Source: JBAYJM01 sp041665065
GTDB lineage: Bacteria > Patescibacteriota > Patescibacteriia > 2-01-FULL-39-33
NCBI GenBank assembly: GCA_041665065.1
Contig: JBAYJM010000012.1
Span: 1-37,355 of the forward strand
DNA length: 37,355 bases
Direction of reading: 5' to 3'
Both the position numbers and the translations under genes were made by a program. The notes beneath the pieces are model-generated. The model saw only the letters and a list, made by a program, of their open reading frames with translations, had not been told where the DNA came from and searched no databases. Numbering within the stretch: the first letter of the stretch is position 1; every line of letters begins with the position of its first letter. Below are positions 1 to 7,310 of the stretch, one piece after another.

Positions 1-121
1 CAATAAGCCTGGCACCCTCAGTAGTCATTAATTTTGCTGACTTAACATCGCCTTTTAGAATTTCCGCCACAAAATCCGTGTGGCCCTCCATTTTTCCAAT
101 ATGATTTATTTGTATTTTCAT
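1..121 (-). CDS. hydA: [NiFe] hydrogenase large (alpha) subunit, N-terminal 40 codons only
   Basis: Partial gene: it begins at base 121 and runs off the window at base 1. The 40 visible residues carry the large-subunit L0 motif, here KMEGH (residues 10-14; the family consensus is R-x-E-G-H), followed by a TTEGARLI stretch that matches the usual EG-x-R-x-x-E segment. The family carries the NiFe(CN)2CO site that oxidises or evolves H2; the L1-L4 cysteine ligands lie outside the window. The ATG overlaps the TGA of the upstream HD gene as ATGA, so translation is probably coupled. With beta, gamma and delta in the same operon it would form a cytoplasmic group 3b (bifunctional, NAD(P)-linked) enzyme. 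The Arg-to-Lys change in L0 is conservative. Confidence 0.85.
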   Translation of the reverse strand, partial: MKIQINHIGKMEGHTDFVAEILKGDVKSAKLMTTEGARLI

Positions 122-669
122 ATTTTAACGTATTTAAGTAATACTGCTAAATATTTTTTACCTGTATTTGTTTTAAATAATTTTGCCCTTGTGGACATAA
201 AAAACTTTATATAAACTTTCATATCTTTTTTATTAAAGCTTGCGGGGAGTTTTCTATGATCAATTCCAGCCAAACTATCAGCTTCCATAACCATTTTTTC
301 GTTTTTAGTTTTTATTTCAAAAATCTTATCATGAATTTTTATCAGATGCGCTATTTTTTCAATATTAGCATTTGAAAAATTCAATTTTTTAAGTATGCTC
401 TTAGCCATCATTGCTCCAGCAATCATATGCTTCTTTTTAGCCTTAATCCTATCAGCTAACGTGTAATTATCAGAATTAAGATATTTGCTATATCCAATAT
501 CGTGCAAATACATCGCAGTTACCAGAATCAACGGATTACCGCCTTCTGCCTTAATTAATTTCTTCATCCAGGATACTGCCAAAATAGTATGATGATAATT
601 CCAAGAATCACCAAAATAGGATTTAACTATTTTTTTAAGTTCTAATTCCTGCCCTTTAGTTAAATCCAT
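118..669 (-). CDS. HD-domain metal-dependent phosphohydrolase-like protein
   Basis: 183-aa protein with an HD-superfamily pattern: H26/H27, then H56-D57 in MYLHDIGY, a further His in KKKHMIAGAMMAK, HLIKIHDKIF, and a late Asp in EADSLAGID. Such proteins bind divalent metal and usually cleave phosphoester bonds of nucleotides or second messengers; the substrate here is unknown. It lies inside the hydrogenase operon, 7 bases after the EgtD-like gene, and its TGA overlaps the start of the large subunit (ATGA). Coupling to the large subunit suggests co-production with the enzyme, but a role in maturation is inference only. No membrane segment or signal peptide is visible. Confidence 0.8.
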   Translation of the reverse strand: MDLTKGQELELKKIVKSYFGDSWNYHHTILAVSWMKKLIKAEGGNPLILVTAMYLHDIGYSKYLNSDNYTLADRIKAKKKHMIAGAMMAKSILKKLNFSNANIEKIAHLIKIHDKIFEIKTKNEKMVMEADSLAGIDHRKLPASFNKKDMKVYIKFFMSTRAKLFKTNTGKKYLAVLLKYVKI

Positions 670-676
670 AGATAAA

Positions 677-1609
677 TTATGTTGAATATCTCGTTGATTG
701 CACCATAGATAAAATATACCCTCTATCAGGAGTTGTAGTAAGAAGTTCAGTTCTAAATCCTATATCAGATAAAAGTTTTGTAAAAGTCCATTCATTATGT
801 TTTGCCGATCTGCAAACAAGTATTTTTCTATTAGCTTTTAACTTTAAACATTTTTCACCAATTTTAATTTTTTGGTCACTTTTTAAAGTCATCCAAACTT
901 CCACTAAATTTTCTTTTTTATTCCAACTTGTTTTGTGTGAAATTTCTTTTTTATTAATCCCTAGTTTTAATGGAATATAGCTTAAAGCATTTTCCATTAT
1001 TTTACCTTGGTAATGAGAAAGCATTTCATCAATATTAGAAAGATCTGCAACTTCAATTCCTGCAATTAAAAAGTCATCTTGACCCATAGAATCTTTTAAT
1101 TTTTTAAGTATTTGATTTATATTTTTAAAATTTCCTATAGTGTTTCCTAAAAGACATATTAAATTTGAATATTTATTTAATTTAGTTATATCTGAAAAAC
1201 TTCCTAATTCAAAATCAAATAATGTCTTTTTTATTTCACAAGAATATTTTGATTTTATTGTTTTTTCAGCAACATCCAATAGATTTTGGCTAATATCAAC
1301 AGGAATATATTGAAAAATTATTTTTTGATTTTTTAAAACATCCAATAATGGTAAAATTTGTGTACCATCTCCACAACCTAAATCAATTACATTAAGCCTT
1401 ACTCTATTTTCAAAAGACTCTATAAATGATCTGCTTCTTTTTTTTAATAAATTAAACTCTGATGACCCAATTCCTTTTACTGATCTTTGTTGTGATATCT
1501 TTTCCCAATTTTTTGCTCCTTCATTCATATAAGCGAACTTCATTGGAATTTCACAACGTTCTTTTATGGAAATGACTAATTCCTGTTCTTGTTCTTTGGT
1601 TAAAAACAT
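677..1609 (-). CDS. EgtD-like SAM-dependent methyltransferase (Methyltransf_33 family)
   Basis: 310 aa, close to the usual EgtD length. The N-terminal all-alpha part carries AYMNEGAKNWEKIS (residues 26-39), matching the YFYDERGS...LF-x-I segment of histidine N-alpha-methyltransferases. Then come the SAM motif I VIDLGCGDGT (74-83) and the family signature LGNTIGNF (154-161), which contains the substrate-binding Asn. In the C-terminal segment KILVCRSAK (262-270), the position I align with the EgtD amino-group-binding Glu is Cys266, while the following Ser (268) is kept. Histidine may therefore not be the substrate. It sits 2 bases after the delta subunit and before HD and alpha. No other ergothioneine gene is in the window. 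Family assignment is strong; the substrate is unknown. Confidence 0.82.
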   Translation of the reverse strand: MFLTKEQEQELVISIKERCEIPMKFAYMNEGAKNWEKISQQRSVKGIGSSEFNLLKKRSRSFIESFENRVRLNVIDLGCGDGTQILPLLDVLKNQKIIFQYIPVDISQNLLDVAEKTIKSKYSCEIKKTLFDFELGSFSDITKLNKYSNLICLLGNTIGNFKNINQILKKLKDSMGQDDFLIAGIEVADLSNIDEMLSHYQGKIMENALSYIPLKLGINKKEISHKTSWNKKENLVEVWMTLKSDQKIKIGEKCLKLKANRKILVCRSAKHNEWTFTKLLSDIGFRTELLTTTPDRGYILSMVQSTRYST

Positions 1610-1611
1610 AA

Positions 1612-2379
1612 TTATTTTTTATTTTGCAATTTATCCATCACATCATCTTTTAATCCAAAAACTTCCATTACTCTATAAATTTCATCCTTATTAAAGTTTT
1701 TTTTCAAAAGTGTCATCAAATTTTCAACTTGTGCTCCTTCAAATAATCCCCTGCATCCCCAACAAGCTTGTTTGCTTTTTAAACAAACCGCCTTGCATCC
1801 AGCCAAGGTTATCGGCCCCAAGCAAATCTCACCTTTTTGCAATAAGCACTCACTGCCGTTAAGCTGGCATTCATAACAAACTGGATTTTGAGCTAATCTT
1901 GGAATTTTACCAGCAAGAAGCTGATAAACAACTTCCATAAATTCATCGCCATCAATCGGACAGCCAGGAATTGTCAAATCAACTTTTACAAAATTATCAA
2001 CCTCCTTGATTTCCGGATTAGCGACTTTCATTATATTTTTATAAACTGAACGTATAGTTTTTTTCTTAGCTTGATAATTTTTCAATTCCCAAACTCCGCC
2101 CAACGCCGCACAATTTCCCAATACAACAAGTAACTTAGATTTCTTGCGCATTTCTTTAAGCAGTTTTATATTATCATTGGTTATCGGATTGCCCTCAACA
2201 AAACAGATATCATAATTTTCATCTTTTGGATCCTCCTTAATTAATCTAAAATCACCAATATCAATCTTTTTTGATAATTCTAAAAATCTTTGACCCTGAT
2301 CGAGCATAACAAACTGGCAACCTTCGCAGGATGTTAAACTTATAATTGCAACTTTTGGTTTTTTATTCTTTGTTATCAT
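1612..2379 (-). CDS. hydD: [NiFe] hydrogenase small (delta) subunit
   Basis: 255-aa small subunit of the group 3/F420-non-reducing/sulfhydrogenase type, soluble and without a Tat signal. Ligands for the proximal [4Fe-4S] cluster are visible: SCEGC (C18, C21), GNCAALGG (C90) and PGCPIDGD (C140). The C-terminal part has eight more cysteines in the pattern seen in HydD-like proteins: CYEC (168-171), C178, CLGP (186), AGCKAVC (195, 199) and CWGC (206-209), enough for two further clusters. It passes electrons from the NiFe site to the beta and gamma subunits. Its start overlaps the end of the upstream 151-aa gene by 17 bases. In most group 3b operons delta is followed at once by alpha; here an EgtD-like gene and an HD gene intervene. 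Confidence 0.93.
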   Translation of the reverse strand: MITKNKKPKVAIISLTSCEGCQFVMLDQGQRFLELSKKIDIGDFRLIKEDPKDENYDICFVEGNPITNDNIKLLKEMRKKSKLLVVLGNCAALGGVWELKNYQAKKKTIRSVYKNIMKVANPEIKEVDNFVKVDLTIPGCPIDGDEFMEVVYQLLAGKIPRLAQNPVCYECQLNGSECLLQKGEICLGPITLAGCKAVCLKSKQACWGCRGLFEGAQVENLMTLLKKNFNKDEIYRVMEVFGLKDDVMDKLQNKK

Positions 2380-2818
2380 CTATTGCCTCTCTATCATTAT
2401 TAATCAATTCTATAACTTTTTTTCTTAGACCTCCAGTACGAGTAATATTTACTGGGTCAAGCCTATTAGCTCTAACCCTATCAATCATCATCGTCACACT
2501 CTTTGAGGTATGAGCTACACCTCCCATTTCAATTGTACCAAAAGCATTAATCATATCATACAATTCTCGCCAATTTTTAACATCTGTAAAAAAATTGGGA
2601 TCAATTAATTCCTTTTGTTTCTCCACAAGTTTAGCAAATGCCATATTAGCGGCTTTTGGATTAAAGATTCTACAATCACCATCATCAATATCATTTTCTA
2701 ATTTCTTTTCTTCAGCTTCTGGGGGTGGGTTTATTTCTTCGGACCCAGCTTCAGACTTAACTGGCTCATCTTCTGGGGCAGGGTTTCTTTTAAAACCCGA
2801 TTCAAAAGTTCCACTCAT
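2363..2818 (-). CDS. hypothetical protein, acidic/Pro-rich N-terminus, hydrogenase operon
   Basis: 151-aa protein that I do not recognise. Residues about 1-45 are low-complexity, rich in Pro, Glu, Asp and Ser, and probably disordered. Residues about 50-150 look like a compact domain with predicted helices (FNPKAANMAFAKLVEKQ, NFFTDVKNWRELYDMINAF) and a single Cys (C49). There is no transmembrane segment or recognised metal motif. It starts 4 bases after the HypC-HydE stop and overlaps the delta subunit by 17 bases, so it should be translationally linked to delta. The position suggests a hydrogenase-specific chaperone, linker or regulator, but that is inference. The plus-strand ORF opposite it is a shadow. 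Confidence 0.75.
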   Translation of the reverse strand: MSGTFESGFKRNPAPEDEPVKSEAGSEEINPPPEAEEKKLENDIDDGDCRIFNPKAANMAFAKLVEKQKELIDPNFFTDVKNWRELYDMINAFGTIEMGGVAHTSKSVTMMIDRVRANRLDPVNITRTGGLRKKVIELINNDREAIDDNKE

Positions 2819-2822
2819 AAAT

Positions 2823-4082
2823 TTATATTTTTATTTTTAATTCTTCTTCCATCATTTGATAGCTTAATTCTCCCTTAAATAGCGCCCATTTTTCATATTT
2901 CTTTTCCTTATCATAAAATTTGTTTTCGTAAATGTAGTAATCCTTGCGGTATTTTTCCGGTGTCAAATTAAACATTACGGAATTGGCACCAGCCATAAAG
3001 CATTTTTGCCTAGAATCATCTCCGCCAATCGTTTCCATGGCTGTAGTAACCGGAATGCGAGATGTCGGCATCACTAACCTACTTATGGCTATTAATTTTC
3101 TAATTAAATCAAAATCCGGCTGGTTTTCTCCTGCTAATGGCGTCCCAGATGACGGGATAAGCGGACCCATCGAAGGCATGAAAGTGCCTAGTTCCTTCAT
3201 GAGCATTATATCATTTGCTAGGTCTAAAGTCGTCTGTCCTGGCAATCCGATTATCATGCCAGTTGAAAGAGTAAAACCCAATTTTTTCATCATTTTCAAA
3301 TTATCTATCCTCTCCTCCAAATTTTTCCCAGGATGCAATTTAGCATACATATCCGAATTTGAAGTTTCAAAACGGTAAAGCACTCCATTGGCGCCAGCAT
3401 TCTTTAATTTTTTATAACTTTCCAGAGATCTATCACCAATACTTAAATACAAAAATACTCTTGATTTATCTTTTATTTCTTTAACAATTTCAACCAATTT
3501 ATCGTCATTAAAAAAATCATCTTCACCTGACTGTAAAACTAAAATTTTATATCCTTTATCATTTACGGCATTAACTGTTGCATCAATAATTTCCTCAGGT
3601 GACATTCTGTACCTTTTGGGACTAGTATTTTCACACCTTAATCCGCAATAATGGCAATTATTTCTACAATAACTTGAAAATTCAATTATGCCATGGATGC
3701 AAATATGATCCTTAATACTTTCTTTCCTAACAATATTTGCCTCAGAACACAACGCTTCAAATTCTTCATTTTCTACATTCAATAAATATTCAATTTCCTC
3801 TTTTTCCAAATCCCTGATTTTTGACACTTCTATTATTTTTTTAAAATCTTTATCTAAAGTATTTAAATCAACTTTTTTATAAGAATTTAAAAGTTCTGAA
3901 ATTTCATCAGCTTCCTCTTGGCTGATTTTTTTTATTAAATAATCACCGGTATATAAAACCCAATCTCCAACTGCTAAATTTTCCGACGTGCCAATTTTAA
4001 CCTGCTGATTTTTTCCATTTACTGAAATTACAGCATCAAATTTATCTATTGAAATTATTTTAGCGGGCAGAGTTAGGCACAT
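2823..4082 (-). CDS. HypC/HydE fusion: hydrogenase chaperone domain + radical SAM maturase
   Basis: 419 aa with two domains. Residues 1-70 are HypC/HupF-like: MCLTLPAKI supplies the essential Cys2, and VGDWVLYTGDYLIKKI followed by an EEADEISELL helix matches the OB-fold end. The His that normally follows VLV in HypC is Thr45. Residues about 75-400 are HydE-like: IEFSSYCRNNCHYCGL holds the radical SAM cluster (C139, C143, C146), followed by YRMSPEEII (158-166), a GMIIGLPGQT segment and CFMAGANSVMFNLTP (361-375), all closely HydE-like. In known systems HypC carries Fe(CN)2CO for [NiFe] enzymes and HydE processes the iron synthon for [FeFe] enzymes. Joining them inside a [NiFe] operon is unusual. 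The ATG follows the HemB-like stop directly (TAA then ATG). Domain calls are strong; the joint function is inference. Confidence 0.9.
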   Translation of the reverse strand: MCLTLPAKIISIDKFDAVISVNGKNQQVKIGTSENLAVGDWVLYTGDYLIKKISQEEADEISELLNSYKKVDLNTLDKDFKKIIEVSKIRDLEKEEIEYLLNVENEEFEALCSEANIVRKESIKDHICIHGIIEFSSYCRNNCHYCGLRCENTSPKRYRMSPEEIIDATVNAVNDKGYKILVLQSGEDDFFNDDKLVEIVKEIKDKSRVFLYLSIGDRSLESYKKLKNAGANGVLYRFETSNSDMYAKLHPGKNLEERIDNLKMMKKLGFTLSTGMIIGLPGQTTLDLANDIMLMKELGTFMPSMGPLIPSSGTPLAGENQPDFDLIRKLIAISRLVMPTSRIPVTTAMETIGGDDSRQKCFMAGANSVMFNLTPEKYRKDYYIYENKFYDKEKKYEKWALFKGELSYQMMEEELKIKI

Positions 4083-4970
4083 TTAATTCTTTTTATTATT
4101 CCAACGCAAAAAATGATCTGGGGCATAACCAATTACATAATCAGCGCCACAACGTTTAAATCCAGCGTGCAGTTCATCAAAAATACCTCTTTCATCCAAT
4201 AAGCCTGTTTTTACCGCTTCCTTAATCATAGAATACTCACCGCTTACATGATAAACAGACAGAGGAAGTTTTGTTAGTTTTCTTGCCTGAAAAACTATAT
4301 CTAAATATAACATAGCCGGCTTTACCATTACTATATCTGCTCCTTGTTTTTGATCTTGAACTATCTGATTTAGTCCTTCCTTGCTACTTGAATAATCCAT
4401 TTGATATATTTTTTTATCATTACCCCTTAAGGGAGATTGTATAGTTGCCCTATATGGACCATAAAGCACAGAAGAAAATTTTGCGCTATACGCCATTATT
4501 TTAGTTTCTTTTAGTCCGGCACCATCTAAAGATTTTCTCAATTCTTTAACCTGATTATGCAATGACAAACACGGAGCAATATAGTCTGCACCTGCTTTTG
4601 CAAAAGCTATTGCAAGCTTTGAGGCCAAAAAATAGCTTTTACTATAATTAATTTTCCCATCTTCCATAACAGTACTATGTCCATCTCTGGAATATGGCGA
4701 AAGACCAACATCGGCAAATATTTTAATTTTATTGCCAAATTTATTTTTGGATTTCTCAATAAATTTTACGATTAATCCATCCGAACAGGCAAAATCAATA
4801 GATTTATTTGAAGTAGAACCAAAAACTAAGAAGTCACTTATACCTTTTTTAAAATATTTATTTATATATTGAATTCCAGAAGATAGCGTATGATAATCAA
4901 CCCCCGGCATCGGGGATGGCTCTCTTTTTTTTGCTTCTTCTTTAAAAAAAATACATGGAATATATTTCAT
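4083..4970 (-). CDS. HemB-like (delta-aminolevulinate dehydratase family) protein, divergent
   Basis: 295 aa. The HemB TIM barrel is clear: PSMPGV-type motif (PMPGV, 20-24), FADVGLSPYSRDGH (85-98), YSAKFSSVLYGPYR (161-174, Schiff-base Lys164), IYQMD (188-192), VMVKPAM (214-220, Lys217) and VSGEYSMI (242-249). Differences from true HemB: the N-terminal arm of about 30 residues used for oligomerisation is absent; the zinc cysteines are replaced (Gly89, Ser91, Ser99); and the APSDMMDGR substrate-site segment reads APCLSLHNQ. Both lysines and the lid residues survive, so a condensation or Schiff-base reaction is plausible, but on an altered substrate. No hemA, hemL or hemC is nearby. It sits between the methyltransferase and the HypC-HydE fusion, 0-8 bases from each. 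Confidence 0.85.
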   Translation of the reverse strand: MKYIPCIFFKEEAKKREPSPMPGVDYHTLSSGIQYINKYFKKGISDFLVFGSTSNKSIDFACSDGLIVKFIEKSKNKFGNKIKIFADVGLSPYSRDGHSTVMEDGKINYSKSYFLASKLAIAFAKAGADYIAPCLSLHNQVKELRKSLDGAGLKETKIMAYSAKFSSVLYGPYRATIQSPLRGNDKKIYQMDYSSSKEGLNQIVQDQKQGADIVMVKPAMLYLDIVFQARKLTKLPLSVYHVSGEYSMIKEAVKTGLLDERGIFDELHAGFKRCGADYVIGYAPDHFLRWNNKKN

Positions 4971-4978
4971 AATTTGTA

Positions 4979-5509
4979 TTACATCTCATAAACATACATT
5001 GCCAAATCCCTGTTAGTTGGCTTGTCTTTTTTTATCAACTTGCTTTCTAATTCCTTAATCGGCCAACAACCTACAATTATTTTTGTGCCCGGCTTCAATT
5101 CTTTTTCAAATTTTTTCATTAAGCGCCCGTAGCTTTTATCCAATAAATAGATAAAAACCACATTCGCATCTGAGATGTTCTTTTTAAACATATCACCCAA
5201 TATCATCTTTGCGCCTGGATGGAAAAAACTTTTTATCCATGAATAAAGCCAGGGAAGAATAAAAATTTCAATACCGGTTCCCGTTGCCCCACGGCTAACC
5301 GCACCGAAAACAAGCCGCCCATCACCGCTGCCCAAATCATAAACAATGTCTCCTTTTTTAATTTGAGCTAAATCCACCATTCTTTTCGTATCTTTGCCAA
5401 AAGTCGGCACCCAAGGAGCTGCAGACCAAGCACCCCAGAGAGCAGACAGGAGAATTACGGCGCAAACCAAATAAACAATTACCAAAATAACCGAACCAGT
5501 TATAATCAT
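4979..5509 (-). CDS. membrane-anchored class I SAM methyltransferase
   Basis: 176 aa. Residues 4-26 form one hydrophobic membrane helix (ITGSVILVIVYLVCAVILLS). A small Rossmann methyltransferase follows, with motif I VYDLGSGDGRLVF (about 56-68), an acidic end of strand 2 (GIEI) and a motif IV-like segment (ANVVFIYLL). The size and single N-terminal helix resemble the FAM173/ATP-synthase-c-subunit lysine methyltransferase-like proteins that are common in CPR genomes. Its start overlaps the gamma subunit stop as ATGA. A protein or small-molecule target related to the hydrogenase is possible; the operon position is the only support. Confidence 0.8.
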   Translation of the reverse strand: MIITGSVILVIVYLVCAVILLSALWGAWSAAPWVPTFGKDTKRMVDLAQIKKGDIVYDLGSGDGRLVFGAVSRGATGTGIEIFILPWLYSWIKSFFHPGAKMILGDMFKKNISDANVVFIYLLDKSYGRLMKKFEKELKPGTKIIVGCWPIKELESKLIKKDKPTNRDLAMYVYEM

Positions 5510-6327
5510 ATAATTTCAGGGATATTTTTAATATCAGCCCAGCAGAAAACCGGACCGTCTTTACAAACATAATAAGGACCAATTGCGCAATGCTGGCAAA
5601 CACCATTTCCGCAATACATCTTTCTTTCCAGCGAAACATAAATATTTTCCGCCTTTACTTTCTTTCTCAATAACTCTTTAATTACAAACTTATACATGAC
5701 CGGCGGGCCCACAATAACCGCAACGGAATCGGGTTTAATTTCTCGCTTTATTATCAAATTAGTTACGAGCCCCTTTACTCCTTTCCATTGACTTGACGGC
5801 TTTTCTAAAGTAATTACAAATTCGGAATTTCTATTCCATGTCGGATACTCTTTTTTAAATAACATCGTTTGCTCATTAAAACACCCGTAAAAAATTTGCA
5901 TTTTTGATGGCTTAATTAATCCCGAAATAAAATCCTCAATTAATGGCCTAAGCGGAATAAAACCGCAACCACCACCAATTAAAATCAAAGGCTTTCCGAC
6001 AAAGTTATCAGTGTCAAAGCCGTTGCCATATGGGCCCCTAATCCAAACTTCCCCGCCAACAGCCAGAGAGTTCAACTTATGTGTTAATTGTCCGACATCC
6101 CTAATGGCAAGCTCAAAATATTTATCTGCAACTGATGGCGATGAACAGATGCTTATTGGACACTCGCCCCATCCTGGCAGGCCGATTTGCATAAATTGTC
6201 CAGGTAAATTAGCAAAGTCTTTTTGAATTTTATTATCAATAAATTTAAAACGGAACAATTTTGTATCAATTGATTCTGAAATAACTGATAATATTTTTGC
6301 TTTTTGCGGTTGGTAAATATTAAACAT
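5506..6327 (-). CDS. hydG: hydrogenase gamma subunit, FAD/NAD(P)-binding with 2Fe-2S
   Basis: 273-aa diaphorase subunit of the sulfhydrogenase/AsrB/PyrK type. The FAD domain carries LPGQFMQIGLP (41-51) and the family variant CPISICSSP in place of RxYS. The NAD(P) domain has ILIGGGCGFIPLRPLI (115-130) and IVGPPVMYKF (205-214). The C-terminal [2Fe-2S] site is MYCGNGVCQHC plus YVCKDGP (C239, C244, C247, C255). It exchanges electrons between NAD(P)H and the beta subunit clusters. Its ATG shares one base with the beta stop (TAATG). The symbol follows Pyrococcus sulfhydrogenase hydBGDA and is unrelated to the radical SAM maturase HydG. Confidence 0.93.
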   Translation of the reverse strand: MFNIYQPQKAKILSVISESIDTKLFRFKFIDNKIQKDFANLPGQFMQIGLPGWGECPISICSSPSVADKYFELAIRDVGQLTHKLNSLAVGGEVWIRGPYGNGFDTDNFVGKPLILIGGGCGFIPLRPLIEDFISGLIKPSKMQIFYGCFNEQTMLFKKEYPTWNRNSEFVITLEKPSSQWKGVKGLVTNLIIKREIKPDSVAVIVGPPVMYKFVIKELLRKKVKAENIYVSLERKMYCGNGVCQHCAIGPYYVCKDGPVFCWADIKNIPEII

Positions 6328-7289
6328 TAAAGTTTTTTTAAAACCTCGTTAATCTTAATTCCAACGGGACAAACCTTGCTGCATCTGCCGCAACTTACGC
6401 ATCCTGGCATTTTATATTCTCTTGGAATTCTGACAAATTTATGCGTGTACCAAAAATAAATTTTTTGTTTGACTGAATCAACCGCTTTGAATCCGCCGGC
6501 CATTTGTGAAAAATCATTATAAAAGCAATTCCCCCATTTTCTAACGCGACCTATTTTTTGCGGATCGGATTTATCCTCAAAATCAAAACAAAAACAAGTT
6601 GGGCAGGCAATTGAGCATTTTCCACAAGCAATACAAATTTTATCTAAATCTTTCCAAACTTTTTTATTAAACGATTTTTCAACCTTAATCTGTAAATTTA
6701 ACATTTTTTTATCAAGCGCCGTTTTAGGGCTTGAGCCGGCATATTCAATATTTTTAAAATTGGAAATTCCATACTTTTCCAAAAACTTTTGTCCCATTCT
6801 CGTTCCTGAATAAAACTCGTATTCATCTTTCTTTAATTTAGCGACAAAAATATCAAAAATTAAATGGCGCAAAATATCTTTTTCAAAATCATGGCTGAAA
6901 ACCTTGTATTTTTTGTAGTCAATCGGCCAACTATCACTATAACCGATAATCAATGTATTATTTCTTCTCTTTTGAAAATATGGATCATTTTCGAAAACAT
7001 GTTCATATAAAGTGGTGGCTCTCAGATCCAAAACATTTATACCAAACGCTGCCGTAGCCGGAGCGGAAACCTTACTTTCAGCTATTCCTTTTTCAAAATC
7101 AAAAATATTCTCGTTATGGGCAAAAAATAACTGCTTCCAGGTATTGGCTGGCACATTACCCGAGAAATCAATTTGATCTAAATCATTAATCGGCGCAATA
7201 TGTGGCGATCCGTCTGTTTTTTGAGGTGCAAAAAATAAAAAATCGCCTTTCAAATATTGCAAAAATTTGAGGAATTGCTTTTCTTTCAT
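6327..7289 (-). CDS. hydB: hydrogenase beta subunit, 4Fe-4S (HydB/AsrA-like)
   Basis: 320-aa iron-sulfur subunit, the first gene of the hydrogenase operon. The N-terminal 200 residues match HydB/AsrA proteins without obvious enzyme motifs. Two [4Fe-4S] sets follow: CIACGKCSIACPTCFCFD (219-236) with C255, and CVSCGRCSKVCPVGI (297-311). The CPTCFCFD string is characteristic of this family. It links gamma to delta and alpha. The ATG lies six bases after an extended -10 box, so the transcript probably begins at the start codon. The stop overlaps gamma by one base. Confidence 0.92.
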   Translation of the reverse strand: MKEKQFLKFLQYLKGDFLFFAPQKTDGSPHIAPINDLDQIDFSGNVPANTWKQLFFAHNENIFDFEKGIAESKVSAPATAAFGINVLDLRATTLYEHVFENDPYFQKRRNNTLIIGYSDSWPIDYKKYKVFSHDFEKDILRHLIFDIFVAKLKKDEYEFYSGTRMGQKFLEKYGISNFKNIEYAGSSPKTALDKKMLNLQIKVEKSFNKKVWKDLDKICIACGKCSIACPTCFCFDFEDKSDPQKIGRVRKWGNCFYNDFSQMAGGFKAVDSVKQKIYFWYTHKFVRIPREYKMPGCVSCGRCSKVCPVGIKINEVLKKL

Positions 7290-7295
7290 GGTTTA

Positions 7296-7301
7296 ATTAT
7301 A
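7296..7301 (-). promoter_or_regulatory. hydrogenase operon -10 (extended, leaderless)
   Basis: Read on the minus strand: TGT-TATAAT, then TAAACC, then the ATG of the beta subunit. A perfect -10 with an extended TGN lies six bases before the ATG, which places the expected transcription start at the start codon itself. The -35 hexamer at 17-base spacing (TTTCTA, 7319-7324) is poor, as expected for an extended -10 promoter. No Shine-Dalgarno sequence can fit. Confidence 0.65.
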
Positions 7302-7310
7302 ACACAAAGC

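Noticed and set aside
2595..2840. 81-codon plus-strand ORF rich in Ser/Phe
   Set aside because: It is antisense to the low-complexity head of the 151-aa gene and has no promoter or ribosome-binding site; the composition reflects the opposite-strand Glu/Pro codons.
5358..5639. 93-codon minus ORF overlapping the gamma subunit and methyltransferase
   Set aside because: It is an alternative frame across two well-supported genes joined by ATGA, with no homology pattern.
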